Notes: a model not told the origin generated them from the letters alone. A DNA stretch of 64,000 nucleotides from Acinetobacter tjernbergiae DSM 14971 = CIP 107465 (GCF_000374425.1 NZ_KB894360.1:82658-146657), one strand, 5' to 3'; shown: positions 24,008 to 33,510, counted from the first letter of the stretch. A program made the numbers and translations.

Positions 24008-26887
24008 TTACACCGCTTTTATAAATGCAAAGAAAACATCCCCGATCTGTTTATAGCCTGAATCAGCAGGATGGACAGCATTTATTTGCGGATATTCCAG
24101 CTTTGGATTGTGGCTGTTCACAGGAACGCCATCCGAAAAAATAGGGAAGTTGTTTTCTGTATCTAAATTCACACCACCTCCAACCACATAAATATTTTGT
24201 GCTTCTTTACCAGCATAATATTCATACAGTTTTTTGTTGTATGTGATGATATTTCGCTTCGTTCTCCATGAAGTTTGATTACACGCATAGTTATATCCAA
24301 ATGCATCCTGATCAGCATACGAAGGTGGTGCTACAACAGCAATCTTGGTAGACGCACTTGATGCCTTAATTGAGTTAATTAAAGTATCCAGTGCTGGAAA
24401 TGCTGTTGATGTAAATGCTTCAACCGCAACATCACTTGTTAAGTTGAATGTATCGTTAATGCCTAACTGGATAAACACATAGTCAGGAGTTGATAGACTA
24501 TTCACACTCAAATAGTTTGCAAAATTAATGGTCGAACCATCCCAGAAAGGATTACCAGGTTGTGATTGAACATTGCTAAACGCAATGGATGCATCTCCAG
24601 CCGCTGTATTGTCTTTCGCCAATGTTCCAGATGATCCATTAGTAGGTGCTGAACCGCTGGATAAGCTACAAGTGATTGTTCCTGAACCTCTACTTAATGC
24701 AATTTCTTGGACTAAAAACTTAGATCCACCATAAGCATAAATTGTTGCATTTACCGCTGGCTCTACAACAACTCCGCTGACTGAAAATCTATAATAAGTT
24801 CTTCCTGCGCCAGTGTAGTCAGCAATAGTCCAACCGCCGCGTCCTTCGTGTTTATTTGGAGCAGTGCCTCTTGTACCAACAAGACTGATATTCATCACAT
24901 CTGTAACATCAATATCAAGTAATCGTTGCGTGATAACTCCTGGCTGAACTAGGGAATCGCCAATTACACAAACATTCTTTGTAATACCACTGTACGCATT
25001 TTTTGCTGCCAAAATCACTGAAGAGCTTTTAACATCCTGCAACACTCCTGTCTGTTTATTATGCACAGCCAAAGTTATTGGATAGGTTCCTGCTGTGTCT
25101 TGTGAAGTAGGTGTCCAAACCCAACCACGTTTCTTGTGAATACCCTTTGTGCATGTCACATCATGTTCATACAGCTTGTAGTCCTCTACTAGCGTGTGTT
25201 CAGGATAAATATGGCTTTCCAAGCCTTCTAACGCATAAATTTTTGGCGGGATAACCAATGTTGGTACATAGTCACTTCCACTATTATCACTTGTAGTCAT
25301 AACATCGAGAAGAAGTTGAAATCCAGCCTCAATGAATGCCGCAGGGTTTGTTGCTGTGATATTTAAAGCCCAACCCGCTGTATTTGTAGCGCCTAAGTTA
25401 AACCCTCGGCTTACCAAATTACCACTTAGAACAGTATGATATCCAATTCTAAAAGTTGCTAATGATGCATGTTTGAATGCAATAACGAATGGACTGTTAG
25501 CACCAATCGAGATTATCTGATCTAGTTCTATTATTGATTCATCACCTAGATCCGAGCTTGGGAATACCTTACATGTTCCAGTGTAAGTGTAATTACCAGT
25601 GTTTGCAGATGTGACAAAATATCCCTGTGCGCCACTACTTACCGCTGATCCTGTAAAAATTCGATACTCAACATTTCCAACTGTTGGGTTCCAAATTCTT
25701 GCCTTAATTTTATTAAAATTGACTGCGCTGGTGTGTGTAGCATTCAACCCGACATAGTAAGTATTAGTTGAATATATTGCTGTACCTAAAATTTCAGCAG
25801 GAGTAAAAGGCTTGCCAAAATAAGAGTATTGAGCAATTTCAGATAAAAGTGCGGTATTACTTGCTGTAAGCTCTGTCTTTGATACAAAAATAGCCACCAA
25901 GTCCTCAAGTGTGCTTAGCGTACCCCACGGCTCCCAAGTTGTACTTGATATTTTGCGTCGCACTTTCATTTTGAATAGATTGACATACGGCAAATAGATC
26001 TGCGTAGGGTAATCTACTCCTGCCGACGTTATGCCCAAAACAAATATCGTGCCTGACTGATGGAACCCTGCATTATCTTGTGGCCAATTGATTAGATTTC
26101 CTGTTGCTAAATTTGCAGATAGTTTGTACTTACCGTCTATAACAAAATTGTTTACGTTGTTTCCTGCAACAATCGCTACAGACTTAAACATTGGGTTCGC
26201 GTCAGCATAGTTTTTTGCTTGTTGTAATGGATCGTAAACAGATTTTGTGAAAGTTGTTCCATCCCACTGCCAGTCGCCATTATTTGATGATGTCGCGTCA
26301 TTGGTAACCATAACTTTTGATTTTGCAGGAATGCTTGCTTTGTCTGCGTCCATTGCTGCATATGTTAGATATGCTTTGTTTCCTACCCCCAACGTATTGA
26401 CTTGAGTTTGGATAGCAGCTTCTGCGCTTACAGCTCTATTTGTCTCATTCGTTACTGCGGTGCTTAATGCTGTTTCTGCTGTAGTTGCTCGTGCAACTTC
26501 ATTAGTTATACTTGTTGATAGAGCTGCTTCAGCCAATTGAGCTCTGCTGGTTTCATTATTTACAGATTCTTGGACTCTAGCTGCCAGTGCTAATTGCTCA
26601 AAAAACTGCTCTATTAAAATGATTGTATTATTCTTATTTGATACCGAAATAGAGCAATTATTTACTTCAGTGTAAATCTTAGCGGGCAATTCACCGTTAA
26701 TGATATAACCATTTTTAGTGCGAATCGGCTGTTGTGCTAATTCCGTTTTTTCTTCATCCCAATACACATTGATTGGAAAACTTACTGGGTCTTTGCCACT
26801 TTCCCCAATAAAAACAAAGCCCTCATTAAGAGGGCTTCCATCAATATCAGTGAAAATTAGGTGTGGCGGGGTAATAATATTACTCAT
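24008..26887 (-). CDS. Phage tail fibre/spike with SGNH esterase domain
   Basis: 959 residues. N-terminus (about 1-100; IFTDIDGSPLNEGFVFIGE) resembles the P22 tailspike head-binding domain. About 105-160 is an alanine-rich trimeric coiled-coil-like repeat (TSITNEVARATTAETALS). The middle is a beta-rich receptor-binding region. The C-terminal SGNH/GDSL domain has VIGDSLVQPG (Ser645), QLGINDTF, and NAVHPADSGY (His939). Likely deacetylates or cleaves the capsule during adsorption. The usual catalytic DxxH reads NxxH here (Asn936). Intact frame. Confidence 0.85.
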   Translation of the reverse strand: MSNIITPPHLIFTDIDGSPLNEGFVFIGESGKDPVSFPINVYWDEEKTELAQQPIRTKNGYIINGELPAKIYTEVNNCSISVSNKNNTIILIEQFFEQLALAARVQESVNNETSRAQLAEAALSTSITNEVARATTAETALSTAVTNETNRAVSAEAAIQTQVNTLGVGNKAYLTYAAMDADKASIPAKSKVMVTNDATSSNNGDWQWDGTTFTKSVYDPLQQAKNYADANPMFKSVAIVAGNNVNNFVIDGKYKLSANLATGNLINWPQDNAGFHQSGTIFVLGITSAGVDYPTQIYLPYVNLFKMKVRRKISSTTWEPWGTLSTLEDLVAIFVSKTELTASNTALLSEIAQYSYFGKPFTPAEILGTAIYSTNTYYVGLNATHTSAVNFNKIKARIWNPTVGNVEYRIFTGSAVSSGAQGYFVTSANTGNYTYTGTCKVFPSSDLGDESIIELDQIISIGANSPFVIAFKHASLATFRIGYHTVLSGNLVSRGFNLGATNTAGWALNITATNPAAFIEAGFQLLLDVMTTSDNSGSDYVPTLVIPPKIYALEGLESHIYPEHTLVEDYKLYEHDVTCTKGIHKKRGWVWTPTSQDTAGTYPITLAVHNKQTGVLQDVKSSSVILAAKNAYSGITKNVCVIGDSLVQPGVITQRLLDIDVTDVMNISLVGTRGTAPNKHEGRGGWTIADYTGAGRTYYRFSVSGVVVEPAVNATIYAYGGSKFLVQEIALSRGSGTITCSLSSGSAPTNGSSGTLAKDNTAAGDASIAFSNVQSQPGNPFWDGSTINFANYLSVNSLSTPDYVFIQLGINDTFNLTSDVAVEAFTSTAFPALDTLINSIKASSASTKIAVVAPPSYADQDAFGYNYACNQTSWRTKRNIITYNKKLYEYYAGKEAQNIYVVGGGVNLDTENNFPIFSDGVPVNSHNPKLEYPQINAVHPADSGYKQIGDVFFAFIKAV

Positions 26888-26896
26888 AATTCTTTC

Positions 26897-27082
26897 CTAG
26901 CAATTTATTGACAAGGTGACTTCTGCTGCATCAAGAGCTGCTGTTAATCCAAATGATTTGATTTGAAGTTGTGTTTTTGATTTAACTCCTGAATTTGGAC
27001 GTCCAAATACGACAGGCCCATATGTTCCTGTTTCATTATCTCCTGCATCAGCAGAATTTAGCCTTGCAGCACAAGCTGCCAA
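26897..27082 (-). pseudogene. 3' fragment of a phage tail protein
   Basis: A 61-codon frame whose C-terminal part (VVFGRPNSGVKSKTQLQIKS, LDAAEVTLSINC) looks like the end of a virion protein lying just upstream of the tail fibre gene on the same strand. The 5' part is gone: at about 27050 the sequence changes to the end of another gene facing the other way. Family not identified. Confidence 0.5.
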
Positions 27083-27233
27083 AGGTGTCTCACCAATAGT
27101 TCAGGGTGGTGCGGTTAGAGCTGGACAAGCTGCTCAACAGGCAGCACAAGCAGCAATCCAAGCATACGTTGATCGTCTCGATGTTGTAGAGATCAAAGAC
27201 ATTATCGAACAAGAACTAAGAGAGCGCATTTAA
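27053..27233 (+). pseudogene. 3' fragment of a second phage gene
   Basis: Open on the plus strand to TAA at 27231-27233, with no start. It reads AAQAAKGVSPIVQGGAVRAG, then QAAQQAAQAAIQAYVDRLDV and EIKDIIEQELRERI: an alanine/glutamine-rich helix with a charged end. Followed 20 bp later by the ribosome-binding site of the 63-codon gene. A deletion/inversion junction at about 27050 joins it tail to tail with the previous fragment. Confidence 0.5.
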
Positions 27234-27253
27234 GCGCTCCGTGGAGAAGAAGA

Positions 27254-27445
27254 ATGAAAGTTGAAGGTAATGAAATAATTTTAGAGCATGGATCTGTCTC
27301 AGTTAGTGCAAATTGGTGTGGTGGTTCTCAGGTTTCTTTGGATGTGTCTTTGTTTATAGATAGCACTGAAAAGCATTATGACTGCGACTCTATAGAAATG
27401 GCATTTATTGAGTATGAACGGATTACTGGTGAATGTCATGACTGA
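27254..27445 (+). CDS. Hypothetical 63-residue phage protein
   Basis: Good ribosome-binding site (AGAAGAAG). Begins MKVEGNEIILEHGSVSVSAN; mostly beta strands, acidic, no domain recognised. Its stop overlaps a following ATG (ATGACTGA) that opens another short frame (MTDPWKEFALVIW...), cut off where the integrase region begins. A coupled gene pair whose second member was truncated. Overlaps the integrase 3' end by 23 bp. Confidence 0.5.
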   Translation: MKVEGNEIILEHGSVSVSANWCGGSQVSLDVSLFIDSTEKHYDCDSIEMAFIEYERITGECHD

Positions 27446-28448
27446 CCCTTGGAAAGAATTTGCACTCGTAATTTGGATTGTAATAAGTGTTGATAAGAAT
27501 ATTAATCGTCTTATGTCCTGTTATCTTCGCTAAAACCTCAACTGGTAATTTTCTATTTCTAACCATCCTGGTGATTGCTTCATGGCGAGTGTCATGAAAG
27601 TTGATATGACTTAACCCTGCTTCATCACGCATACGAATCCATGTTCGCTTGAATGTCTTAACTTTAACTGGAACTAAAATATCATTTTCAACTGGCAATA
27701 ACGAAAGAAGTCTTTTTGCTTCTTTTGACAATGGTACATCACGAGATTCTCCATTTTTAGTAATCGGCAAATGAATAAACCCGTCGCGTACATCTTTGCG
27801 CTTCATCGCAAGGATCTCACCCTGACGCATTGCAGTTTCTAAAGCAAATAATAAAGACCAGCCTACATAATGTTGAGAATAAAAAGGTGCCGTCTCATTA
27901 TCCCATTTTGATCTTTTAAAAATCTTCTCTTGATCTTCTGGCGAAATACGCTGACTTCTACCTTTACCTTTATCTGGCTTAACTACTGTATTCCATACAT
28001 TATTCTCTATTAGAAAAAGCTCTTTTTGGGCATATGTAAAGATAGCTGAGAACATTGCGAACTCACGCAGTGCAGTACTGCTTTTCACTTCTAGAACACG
28101 CCTATTTCGCCAACGGACAATATCATTAGGCTTGAAGTCATAAATTGACTTATTAGCTAACTCACCAGTGATGCGCTCTAAGTTATCCAGTTTGTTTCTA
28201 ATCACATGACTAGACTTTAGCTTAGAACCTTTTTCTAAAAAGTATTTCTCACATAACTTTTTAAAAGGAAATGAGGGTTTAATTCCTTTTTCTTCTTGGG
28301 CCTTTCCTGTTTTAAATTCAAGAAGTTTCAAGGCTGCCCATTGCTCACATTCTTTTTCTGTATCTCTAGTGGCACTTATCCTTCTGCCTTCATACATTAA
28401 CTCTATTCGAAAAGAGTCTCCTCTTTTTCTAGGTTTTGGAATCTTCAT
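27423..28448 (-). CDS. Tyrosine-type phage integrase
   Basis: 341 residues. N-terminal arm-binding domain (MKIPKPRKRGDSFRIELMYE), SAM-like core-binding domain (about 60-160), catalytic domain (about 165-320): Arg in AMRQGEILAMKRKD, HDTRHEAITRMV (H-x-x-R), GHK, and the nucleophile in LINTYYNPN. All catalytic residues are present. The C-terminus runs about 15 residues past the usual end (YECKFFPRVSHDIHQ) into sequence antisense to the 63-codon gene, suggesting a deletion removed the native stop. It catalyses integration into the yceI 3' end. Confidence 0.93.
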   Translation of the reverse strand: MKIPKPRKRGDSFRIELMYEGRRISATRDTEKECEQWAALKLLEFKTGKAQEEKGIKPSFPFKKLCEKYFLEKGSKLKSSHVIRNKLDNLERITGELANKSIYDFKPNDIVRWRNRRVLEVKSSTALREFAMFSAIFTYAQKELFLIENNVWNTVVKPDKGKGRSQRISPEDQEKIFKRSKWDNETAPFYSQHYVGWSLLFALETAMRQGEILAMKRKDVRDGFIHLPITKNGESRDVPLSKEAKRLLSLLPVENDILVPVKVKTFKRTWIRMRDEAGLSHINFHDTRHEAITRMVRNRKLPVEVLAKITGHKTINILINTYYNPNYECKFFPRVSHDIHQ

Positions 28449-28452
28449 TTCT

Positions 28453-28472
28453 CGGCGTAATCTTGGCGTAAT
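28453..28472. repeat. Paired GGCGTAAT repeats near the right att site
   Basis: CGGCGTAATC followed by TTGGCGTAAT, just upstream of the integrase start and about 130 bp from the right attachment core. Same motif as at 22789-22810 and 3706-3727. Confidence 0.5.
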
Positions 28473-28542
28473 ATTCTTTTTATTTTAGCTATTTTATTGC
28501 GAAAATGAAGAAAATAATCAACTTTTTAAAAATCATAGGCGA

Positions 28543-28583
28543 TAAAAAAGCTTGTAAAATACATGAAAAATATCTTACAAGCC
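28543..28583 (-). terminator. Phage-supplied terminator of yceI
   Basis: Arms GCTTGTAA (28550-28557) and TTACAAGC (28575-28582), six T on the minus strand. It replaces the terminator lost to integration (see 21664-21693). Confidence 0.75.
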
Positions 28584-28600
28584 ATTGTATTTATTAAATA

Positions 28601-29179
28601 TTATTTCGCAGCAGTTGCTTCAGTTGTAATATTTACAGTGATTTTGTCACCTACGTTCGGAACGTAGTTACCGATACCAAATACTGAGCGATCAAATGAA
28701 GTCGTTGCATTAAATCCAATTGCAGGTACTTTCGCCATTGGATGCTCGCCTTGTTTATTCAGTACAGCATCCAATACCACAGGTTTAGTTACACCTTTAA
28801 CGGTTAAATCACCTGTAATTTTAAAGTGCTTTTTATCTTTGGTTTCTACTTTGGTACTTTTAAAGGTAATGTTTGGATATTTTGCGGCATTAAACCAAGC
28901 TTCCTCTTGGAATTCTTTATCCAAAGCAGCAACATTGGTATTTACACTACTTAAAGGAATCGTTACTTCCACAGATGAGTTAGCAGGCTTTGCATTATCA
29001 ACTTTAATCACACCTTGGATATCAGTGAAATTTGCACTTGGTGTAGAGAAACCAAAGTGATTCCAGCTAAATACTGTTGCTGTATGTGTTGGATCGATTT
29101 TATAGTCTACTGGCGCAGCTAATGTTACAGAACTTGCGATAGCAGCAGCTAAACCGAGGCTTAATGTTTTAAATTGCAT
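28601..29179 (-). CDS. YceI-family periplasmic lipid-binding-like protein
   Basis: 192 residues. Sec signal peptide cut after TLAA (about residue 22). Mature part is a YceI lipocalin-like barrel: VDYKIDPTHTATVFSWNHFG, SSVEVTIPLSSVNTNVAALD, EEAWFNAAKYPNITFKS, GDLTVKGVTKPVVLDA, SFDRSVFGIGNYVPNVGDKI. Family members bind isoprenoids or amides; the role here is unknown. It is the integration target of prophage remnant 2: the last 17 or so codons are phage-supplied but encode an equivalent C-terminus. Confidence 0.93.
   Translation of the reverse strand: MQFKTLSLGLAAAIASSVTLAAPVDYKIDPTHTATVFSWNHFGFSTPSANFTDIQGVIKVDNAKPANSSVEVTIPLSSVNTNVAALDKEFQEEAWFNAAKYPNITFKSTKVETKDKKHFKITGDLTVKGVTKPVVLDAVLNKQGEHPMAKVPAIGFNATTSFDRSVFGIGNYVPNVGDKITVNITTEATAAK
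28605..28654. repeat. Right attachment repeat (50 bp)
   Basis: Identical to 22692-22741. It lies inside the coding end of the yceI-family gene, so the crossover preserved the reading frame. Confidence 0.92.
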
Positions 29180-29406
29180 TTTTCGTATCCTTGTTTGATA
29201 TAGGCAATAGTTTATAGGTCAAGTATTTTTATTCATTATTCTTTATAAAACGATATGTTTCATCCATGCAACAATAAAAGCGTTACAGCACATATCAAAC
29301 ACAATTATTATAAGACTATTCGGTACTGGACAATTGACCCTATAAACAACATGATCAATTGGTATATTTTCATTTAATTTCTTATAGATAAACAACAAGG
29401 TAAAAC

Positions 29407-29817
29407 ATGACACATACAGCACAAGCACTGAGTACATCTACACCTTATCGTGTAACACTTACAGATTCTTCAGGTCATACTTGGTATGCAGATGAGCCTA
29501 CCGATAAAGGTGGTCAAGATACAGCACCAAATCCAATTCAGTTACTCTTGTCTGCGTTAGGTGCGTGTACAACTATTACACTGGAAATGTATGCCAACCA
29601 CAAAGGGATTAAGCTTGATCATGTTCAGGTTGATTTGGCTTTAAATCCCAATGGCGAACCTGAATCAGGTCAAAACAATATTGAACGTAAAATTATCTTA
29701 AAAGGTGAATTTACCGAAGATCAGCACAAACGATTACTCAAAGTAGCTGAAAGCTGTCCTGTGCATAAATTATTAACGTCGAATATCTCGATTCAGAGTG
29801 AATTGAATATAGAGTAA
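29407..29817 (+). CDS. OsmC-family peroxiredoxin
   Basis: 136 residues. OsmC/YhfA fold with the two catalytic cysteines in LSALGACTTITLEMYA and AESCPVHKLL; reduces organic hydroperoxides, usually with lipoamide. AACAAGG precedes the ATG. A second, diverged copy of its last 30 or so codons is found 550 bp downstream (30362-30466) beyond an inserted gene. Confidence 0.9.
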   Translation: MTHTAQALSTSTPYRVTLTDSSGHTWYADEPTDKGGQDTAPNPIQLLLSALGACTTITLEMYANHKGIKLDHVQVDLALNPNGEPESGQNNIERKIILKGEFTEDQHKRLLKVAESCPVHKLLTSNISIQSELNIE

Positions 29818-29826
29818 ATACGCTTA

Positions 29827-30327
29827 CTAGATTTCAATTAAATCTGTTTTCCATTTCAATGATTCACCCATAGAAACTTCTATTGCTGAATTTACTATTT
29901 CGATGAATTCAGCAGGAATAAATGAATACAAATTTTCGCCATCAAAATAAATCCAAAATTCAGGTGGTGGAGTATCGCAACCATCGATAAACCCACCTGT
30001 TTCACTCTCCCCTAGACTATCAAACATCGTTGAATGAACATTAAAAGCTAAGATTTTCCCTTCTAGCTTTAATAAAGATTTATTGATCTCAAGGTTAAGC
30101 CTATTTTGAATCACTTGATCAAAATAGGAATGTAATCGAGAAGAATAGTTATCAACTCTCTCATTATGCTCCTTTATTTTTGAACTTTCGTGGAGAAAAC
30201 AAATCAAAAAATCATATTCAGCGTGTTGCCAAAATCTTTTACTTCCGTTCAAATTAAAAAAGTATAAATATTTGATATTATTTAATATTTCATCAAAAGA
30301 ATTAAGTTCAAATTCTGTTTTCATCAC
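29827..30327 (-). CDS. Hypothetical 166-residue protein
   Basis: No family recognised. Acidic, no signal peptide or membrane segment. N-terminal helices (FELNSFDEILNNIKYLYFFN), a C-terminal acidic region with ESETGGFIDGCDTPPPEFWI. Very low GC compared with osmC. It lies between osmC and a diverged copy of the osmC 3' end, so it probably arrived as a cassette. Its style recalls immunity-type proteins, but no toxin is nearby. Confidence 0.6.
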   Translation of the reverse strand: MMKTEFELNSFDEILNNIKYLYFFNLNGSKRFWQHAEYDFLICFLHESSKIKEHNERVDNYSSRLHSYFDQVIQNRLNLEINKSLLKLEGKILAFNVHSTMFDSLGESETGGFIDGCDTPPPEFWIYFDGENLYSFIPAEFIEIVNSAIEVSMGESLKWKTDLIEI

Positions 30328-30361
30328 GATATCCCCACAATCTATTAAATTTCAATAAAGT

Positions 30362-30466
30362 ACCACTGATCTGCACAAACGCCTGTTAAAAGTAGCGGAA
30401 AATTGCCCGACTCATAAATTGTTAACGTCGAATATTTCGATTCAGAGTAAATTAAATATCGGATGA
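30362..30466 (+). pseudogene. Diverged 3' fragment of osmC
   Basis: Reads DLHKRLLKVAENCPTHKLLT, then SNISIQSKLNIG and a stop. The intact gene has EDQHKRLLKVAESCPVHKLL in the same place. Many silent and some replacement changes separate the two, so this is not a recent tandem copy. It is best explained as the scar of a recombination that brought in the gene at 29827-30327 with a foreign osmC end. Confidence 0.85.
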
Positions 30467-30503
30467 GTGATATAAATATAGTCTTTATGTTAAAGACTAT
30501 ATT

Positions 30504-31136
30504 TTATAAAAATTTAATATTTAACTGATAATTAAGTTCCTGACACTCAAATTCTTCCAACATATGCTGAGGAACGATCTGTTTTGCTTCTGGGCTTATA
30601 ATCATATAAGTTAAGTCATACCAATTCACTTCACTCTTATCATCTGGACAGTAGAAATGCCCCTTTTGTTGATCCAATTTAATGTATTTTCCATTAACAC
30701 CTCTTAACTCATAGCCATATTTATGGGATAAAAGTATGTTCACCAGCTCTACAATTTTAGGCTTATATTGTGGAAAAAGTTCTGTTTTTTCAAAATAATG
30801 AACCATCTCTAAACTTGCCATCTTCAAAAATTGTGTTTCGTATTCATTAACACAATCAACTTCAAATAATCGCCAAGTAGATAAATTTTCAATATCTTGC
30901 AAACTTTGAATTAGACAGTCTGTATATTTAAATAGGTGATATTTACATAAATTCTGCTTTGGGTCTTCTGTGAAAAGAATTTCTGTATCAAAACCCAGCC
31001 CAAGTTCAGCCATAGCACTTTGCTCAAATAGAGCATTCCTAAGTTTTAAACGCCAGTCATCAAATTCAAAATAATAAGCACGGTTAGCAGCGATTCTACA
31101 AATCATTGAGAATAAATGTGGTGGTATGTCAGTCAT
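30504..31136 (-). CDS. Hypothetical 210-residue protein
   Basis: No family recognised. Soluble, acidic, helix-rich, many aromatic residues (MICRIAANRAYYFEFDDWRL; WRLFEVDCVNEYETQFLKMA). No catalytic motif is evident. Shares strand, low GC and style with the gene at 29827-30327 and may belong to the same insertion. Followed by the tkt terminator on the same strand. Confidence 0.6.
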   Translation of the reverse strand: MTDIPPHLFSMICRIAANRAYYFEFDDWRLKLRNALFEQSAMAELGLGFDTEILFTEDPKQNLCKYHLFKYTDCLIQSLQDIENLSTWRLFEVDCVNEYETQFLKMASLEMVHYFEKTELFPQYKPKIVELVNILLSHKYGYELRGVNGKYIKLDQQKGHFYCPDDKSEVNWYDLTYMIISPEAKQIVPQHMLEEFECQELNYQLNIKFL

Positions 31137-31226
31137 GATCGTTATTATTAACCGATAGCAAAGAGAATATTGAATAATTTCGTTAGTTATATCAGCATTG
31201 ATTTTATAAACTCAATTGAGATACAT

Positions 31227-31256
31227 AAAAAAGCGCCCTATTCAGGACGCTTTTTT
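31227..31256 (-). terminator. tkt terminator
   Basis: Arms AAAAAAGCGcCCT and AGGaCGCTTTTTT, symmetric A/T tracts. Confidence 0.92.
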
Positions 31257-31272
31257 ATACCACTTAATTCAA

Positions 31273-33264
31273 TTAAGCAGTCAATTCTTTAACCGCAGCA
31301 ACAACTGCTTCAGTAGTGATACCAAAGAATTGGAACAAGTCTTTCGCTGGTGCAGATTCGCCATAAGTCGTCATACCGATCACTTTGCCATCTAAACCAA
31401 CAAACTTCCACCAGTAGTCCACATGAGTCGCTTCAACCGCTACACGCGCACGGATTTGTGCAGGTAATACCACTTCACGATACGCAGCATCTTGCTTCAT
31501 AAACTCTTCAGCACATGGCATAGACACTACACGCACACCTTCAAGTTGTGCATATGCTTCCATTGCCAATGAAACTTCTGAACCAGTCGCAATGATGATT
31601 GCTTTCAATTCACCTTTTTCTTCAGCAAGTACATAACCACCTTTTGCAACATTTTGAATCTGAGCTTCAGTGCGTGCTTGGAATGGCAAGTTTTGACGAG
31701 AGAAAATTAACGCTGATGGGCCTTCTTTACGTTCCAATGCAGATTTCCAAGAAATCGCAGCTTCAACTGTGTCACATGGACGCCAAGTATTTAAGTTTGG
31801 TGTACCACGTAAAGATGCTATTTGCTCAACAGGTTGATGTGTCGGACCATCTTCACCCAAACCAATCGAGTCATGTGTATAGACATGAATTACACGTTGC
31901 TTCATTAATGCAGACATACGCACTGCATTACGTGCATATTCCATAAACATGAGGAATGTTGCAACGTAAGGAACGAAACCACCGTGTAAAGCTACACCAT
32001 TCGCAATTGCAGTCATACCGAATTCACGGACACCGTAATACACGTAGTTGCCAGCTGGGTTTTCTTGTACACCTTGGCAACCTTTCCAAAGTGTTAAGTT
32101 AGAACCTGCCAAGTCAGCAGAACCACCTAATAACTCAGGAAGTAATGGACCAAAGGCTTGTAAAGTATTTTGGCTTGCTTTACGTGTAGCAATCGTTTCT
32201 GCTTTTGCATTGGTTTCAGCAATGAATGCATCTGCTTGTGCAGCAAATTCAGCAGGTAAATCACCATTGATACGGCGTAGTAATTCAGCTGCTTCAGTTG
32301 GATATTTTGCTTGATATTGAGCAAACAATTCATTCCAAGCTGCTTCAGAGCTTTGACCTTTGGCTTTTGCGTCCCAAGCTGCATAAACATCTTCAGGAAT
32401 TGCAAATGCAGTTTGATCCGTCCAACCTAATGCTTCACGGGTTAAAACGATTTCGTCTTTACCTAGTGGCGCACCGTGGCAATCTTCTTTACCTTGTTTG
32501 TTTGGAGAACCTAAACCAATAATCGTTTTACACATAATGATTGTTGGCTTATTGGTTTCAGCTTTCGCTTCAACTGTTGCTTGACGAATTGCAGCAGCAT
32601 CGTGACCATCTACACGAATGACTTGCCAACCGTAAGCATTGAAACGTTGTTCAGTATCATCACTAAACCAACCTTCCACTTCGCCATCAATTGAAATACC
32701 GTTGTCATCGTAGTACGCAATCAACTTACCAAGACCTAAAGTACCAGCAAGTGAACATACTTCGTGAGAAATACCTTCCATTAGGCAACCATCACCTAAG
32801 AAACAGTAAGTGAAATGATCAACAACGTTTAAGTCATCTTTGTTGAATTGTGCAGCTAAGGTTTTTTCAGCTAAAGCGAAACCAACAGCATTGGCGATAC
32901 CCTGACCTAATGGACCTGTTGTCGTTTCGATACCAGGTGCATAACCCAATTCTGGATGACCTGGAGTTTTAGAATGTAATTGACGAAATTGTTTTAAATC
33001 TTCAATAGATAATTCATAACCTGTCAAATGCAATAATGCATATTGCAACATAGAGCCATGACCATTTGACAATACAAAACGATCGCGGTTCGCCCATTGT
33101 GGGTTAGTCGGGTTATGATTTAAAAATTCACGCCAAACCACGTCAGCGATATCTGCCATCCCCATTGGAGCACCAGGATGCCCTGAGTTTGCTTGTTGCA
33201 CAGCATCCATAGCCAAGACACGAATTGCATTTGCAATACGACGTTCATTCAAAGGGGTTGTCAT
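31273..33264 (-). CDS. tkt: Transketolase
   Basis: 663 residues, normal for transketolase. Transfers two-carbon units between ketoses and aldoses in the non-oxidative pentose phosphate pathway; needs thiamine diphosphate and Mg2+. [18 protein letters not shown] at the N-terminus, the cofactor motif [14 protein letters not shown] with its acidic and Asn ligands (to NGIS), and [20 protein letters not shown] in the pyrimidine domain. Divergent from metK across 382 bp. Confidence 0.97.
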   Translation of the reverse strand: MTTPLNERRIANAIRVLAMDAVQQANSGHPGAPMGMADIADVVWREFLNHNPTNPQWANRDRFVLSNGHGSMLQYALLHLTGYELSIEDLKQFRQLHSKTPGHPELGYAPGIETTTGPLGQGIANAVGFALAEKTLAAQFNKDDLNVVDHFTYCFLGDGCLMEGISHEVCSLAGTLGLGKLIAYYDDNGISIDGEVEGWFSDDTEQRFNAYGWQVIRVDGHDAAAIRQATVEAKAETNKPTIIMCKTIIGLGSPNKQGKEDCHGAPLGKDEIVLTREALGWTDQTAFAIPEDVYAAWDAKAKGQSSEAAWNELFAQYQAKYPTEAAELLRRINGDLPAEFAAQADAFIAETNAKAETIATRKASQNTLQAFGPLLPELLGGSADLAGSNLTLWKGCQGVQENPAGNYVYYGVREFGMTAIANGVALHGGFVPYVATFLMFMEYARNAVRMSALMKQRVIHVYTHDSIGLGEDGPTHQPVEQIASLRGTPNLNTWRPCDTVEAAISWKSALERKEGPSALIFSRQNLPFQARTEAQIQNVAKGGYVLAEEKGELKAIIIATGSEVSLAMEAYAQLEGVRVVSMPCAEEFMKQDAAYREVVLPAQIRARVAVEATHVDYWWKFVGLDGKVIGMTTYGESAPAKDLFQFFGITTEAVVAAVKELTA

Positions 33265-33510
33265 AAGTCAGAATCCGATTAAATCAATTAGATGAGAGAA
33301 GATGAGAGATCACCTTTCAAAAGATGCGACTATTGTCTTAAAAAAAACACATGGGGTAAAGCCTAATACACGATATTTCTTATATTTCGATCAATCACCA
33401 ACAATTATATAAACAAACGTTCAACTCATAGGCGAGTCCAAAACGTTTTCATAAAACTGACAAACAACTAAATTCAGAAAAACTTTATAATATTAAATTT
33501 AATATCAATT

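Larger units (their letters stand above)
22692..28654. mobile_element. Prophage remnant 2, integrated in the yceI 3' end
   Basis: Bounded by a 50-bp perfect direct repeat (22692-22741 and 28605-28654), the duplicated attachment site. The integrase lies beside the right copy, as expected. The cargo is a small gene, endolysin, holin, SGNH-type tail fibre, two phage-gene fragments facing opposite ways, and a 63-codon gene. All head, packaging, replication and regulatory genes are missing, so it is a 6-kb relic of a once larger phage. The host gene is restored by a phage-supplied 3' end and terminator. Confidence 0.9.

Noticed and set aside
29827..31136. Toxin-immunity or defence island after osmC
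   Set aside because: The two unknown proteins look immunity-like in size and acidity only; no toxin, nuclease or effector domain is nearby.
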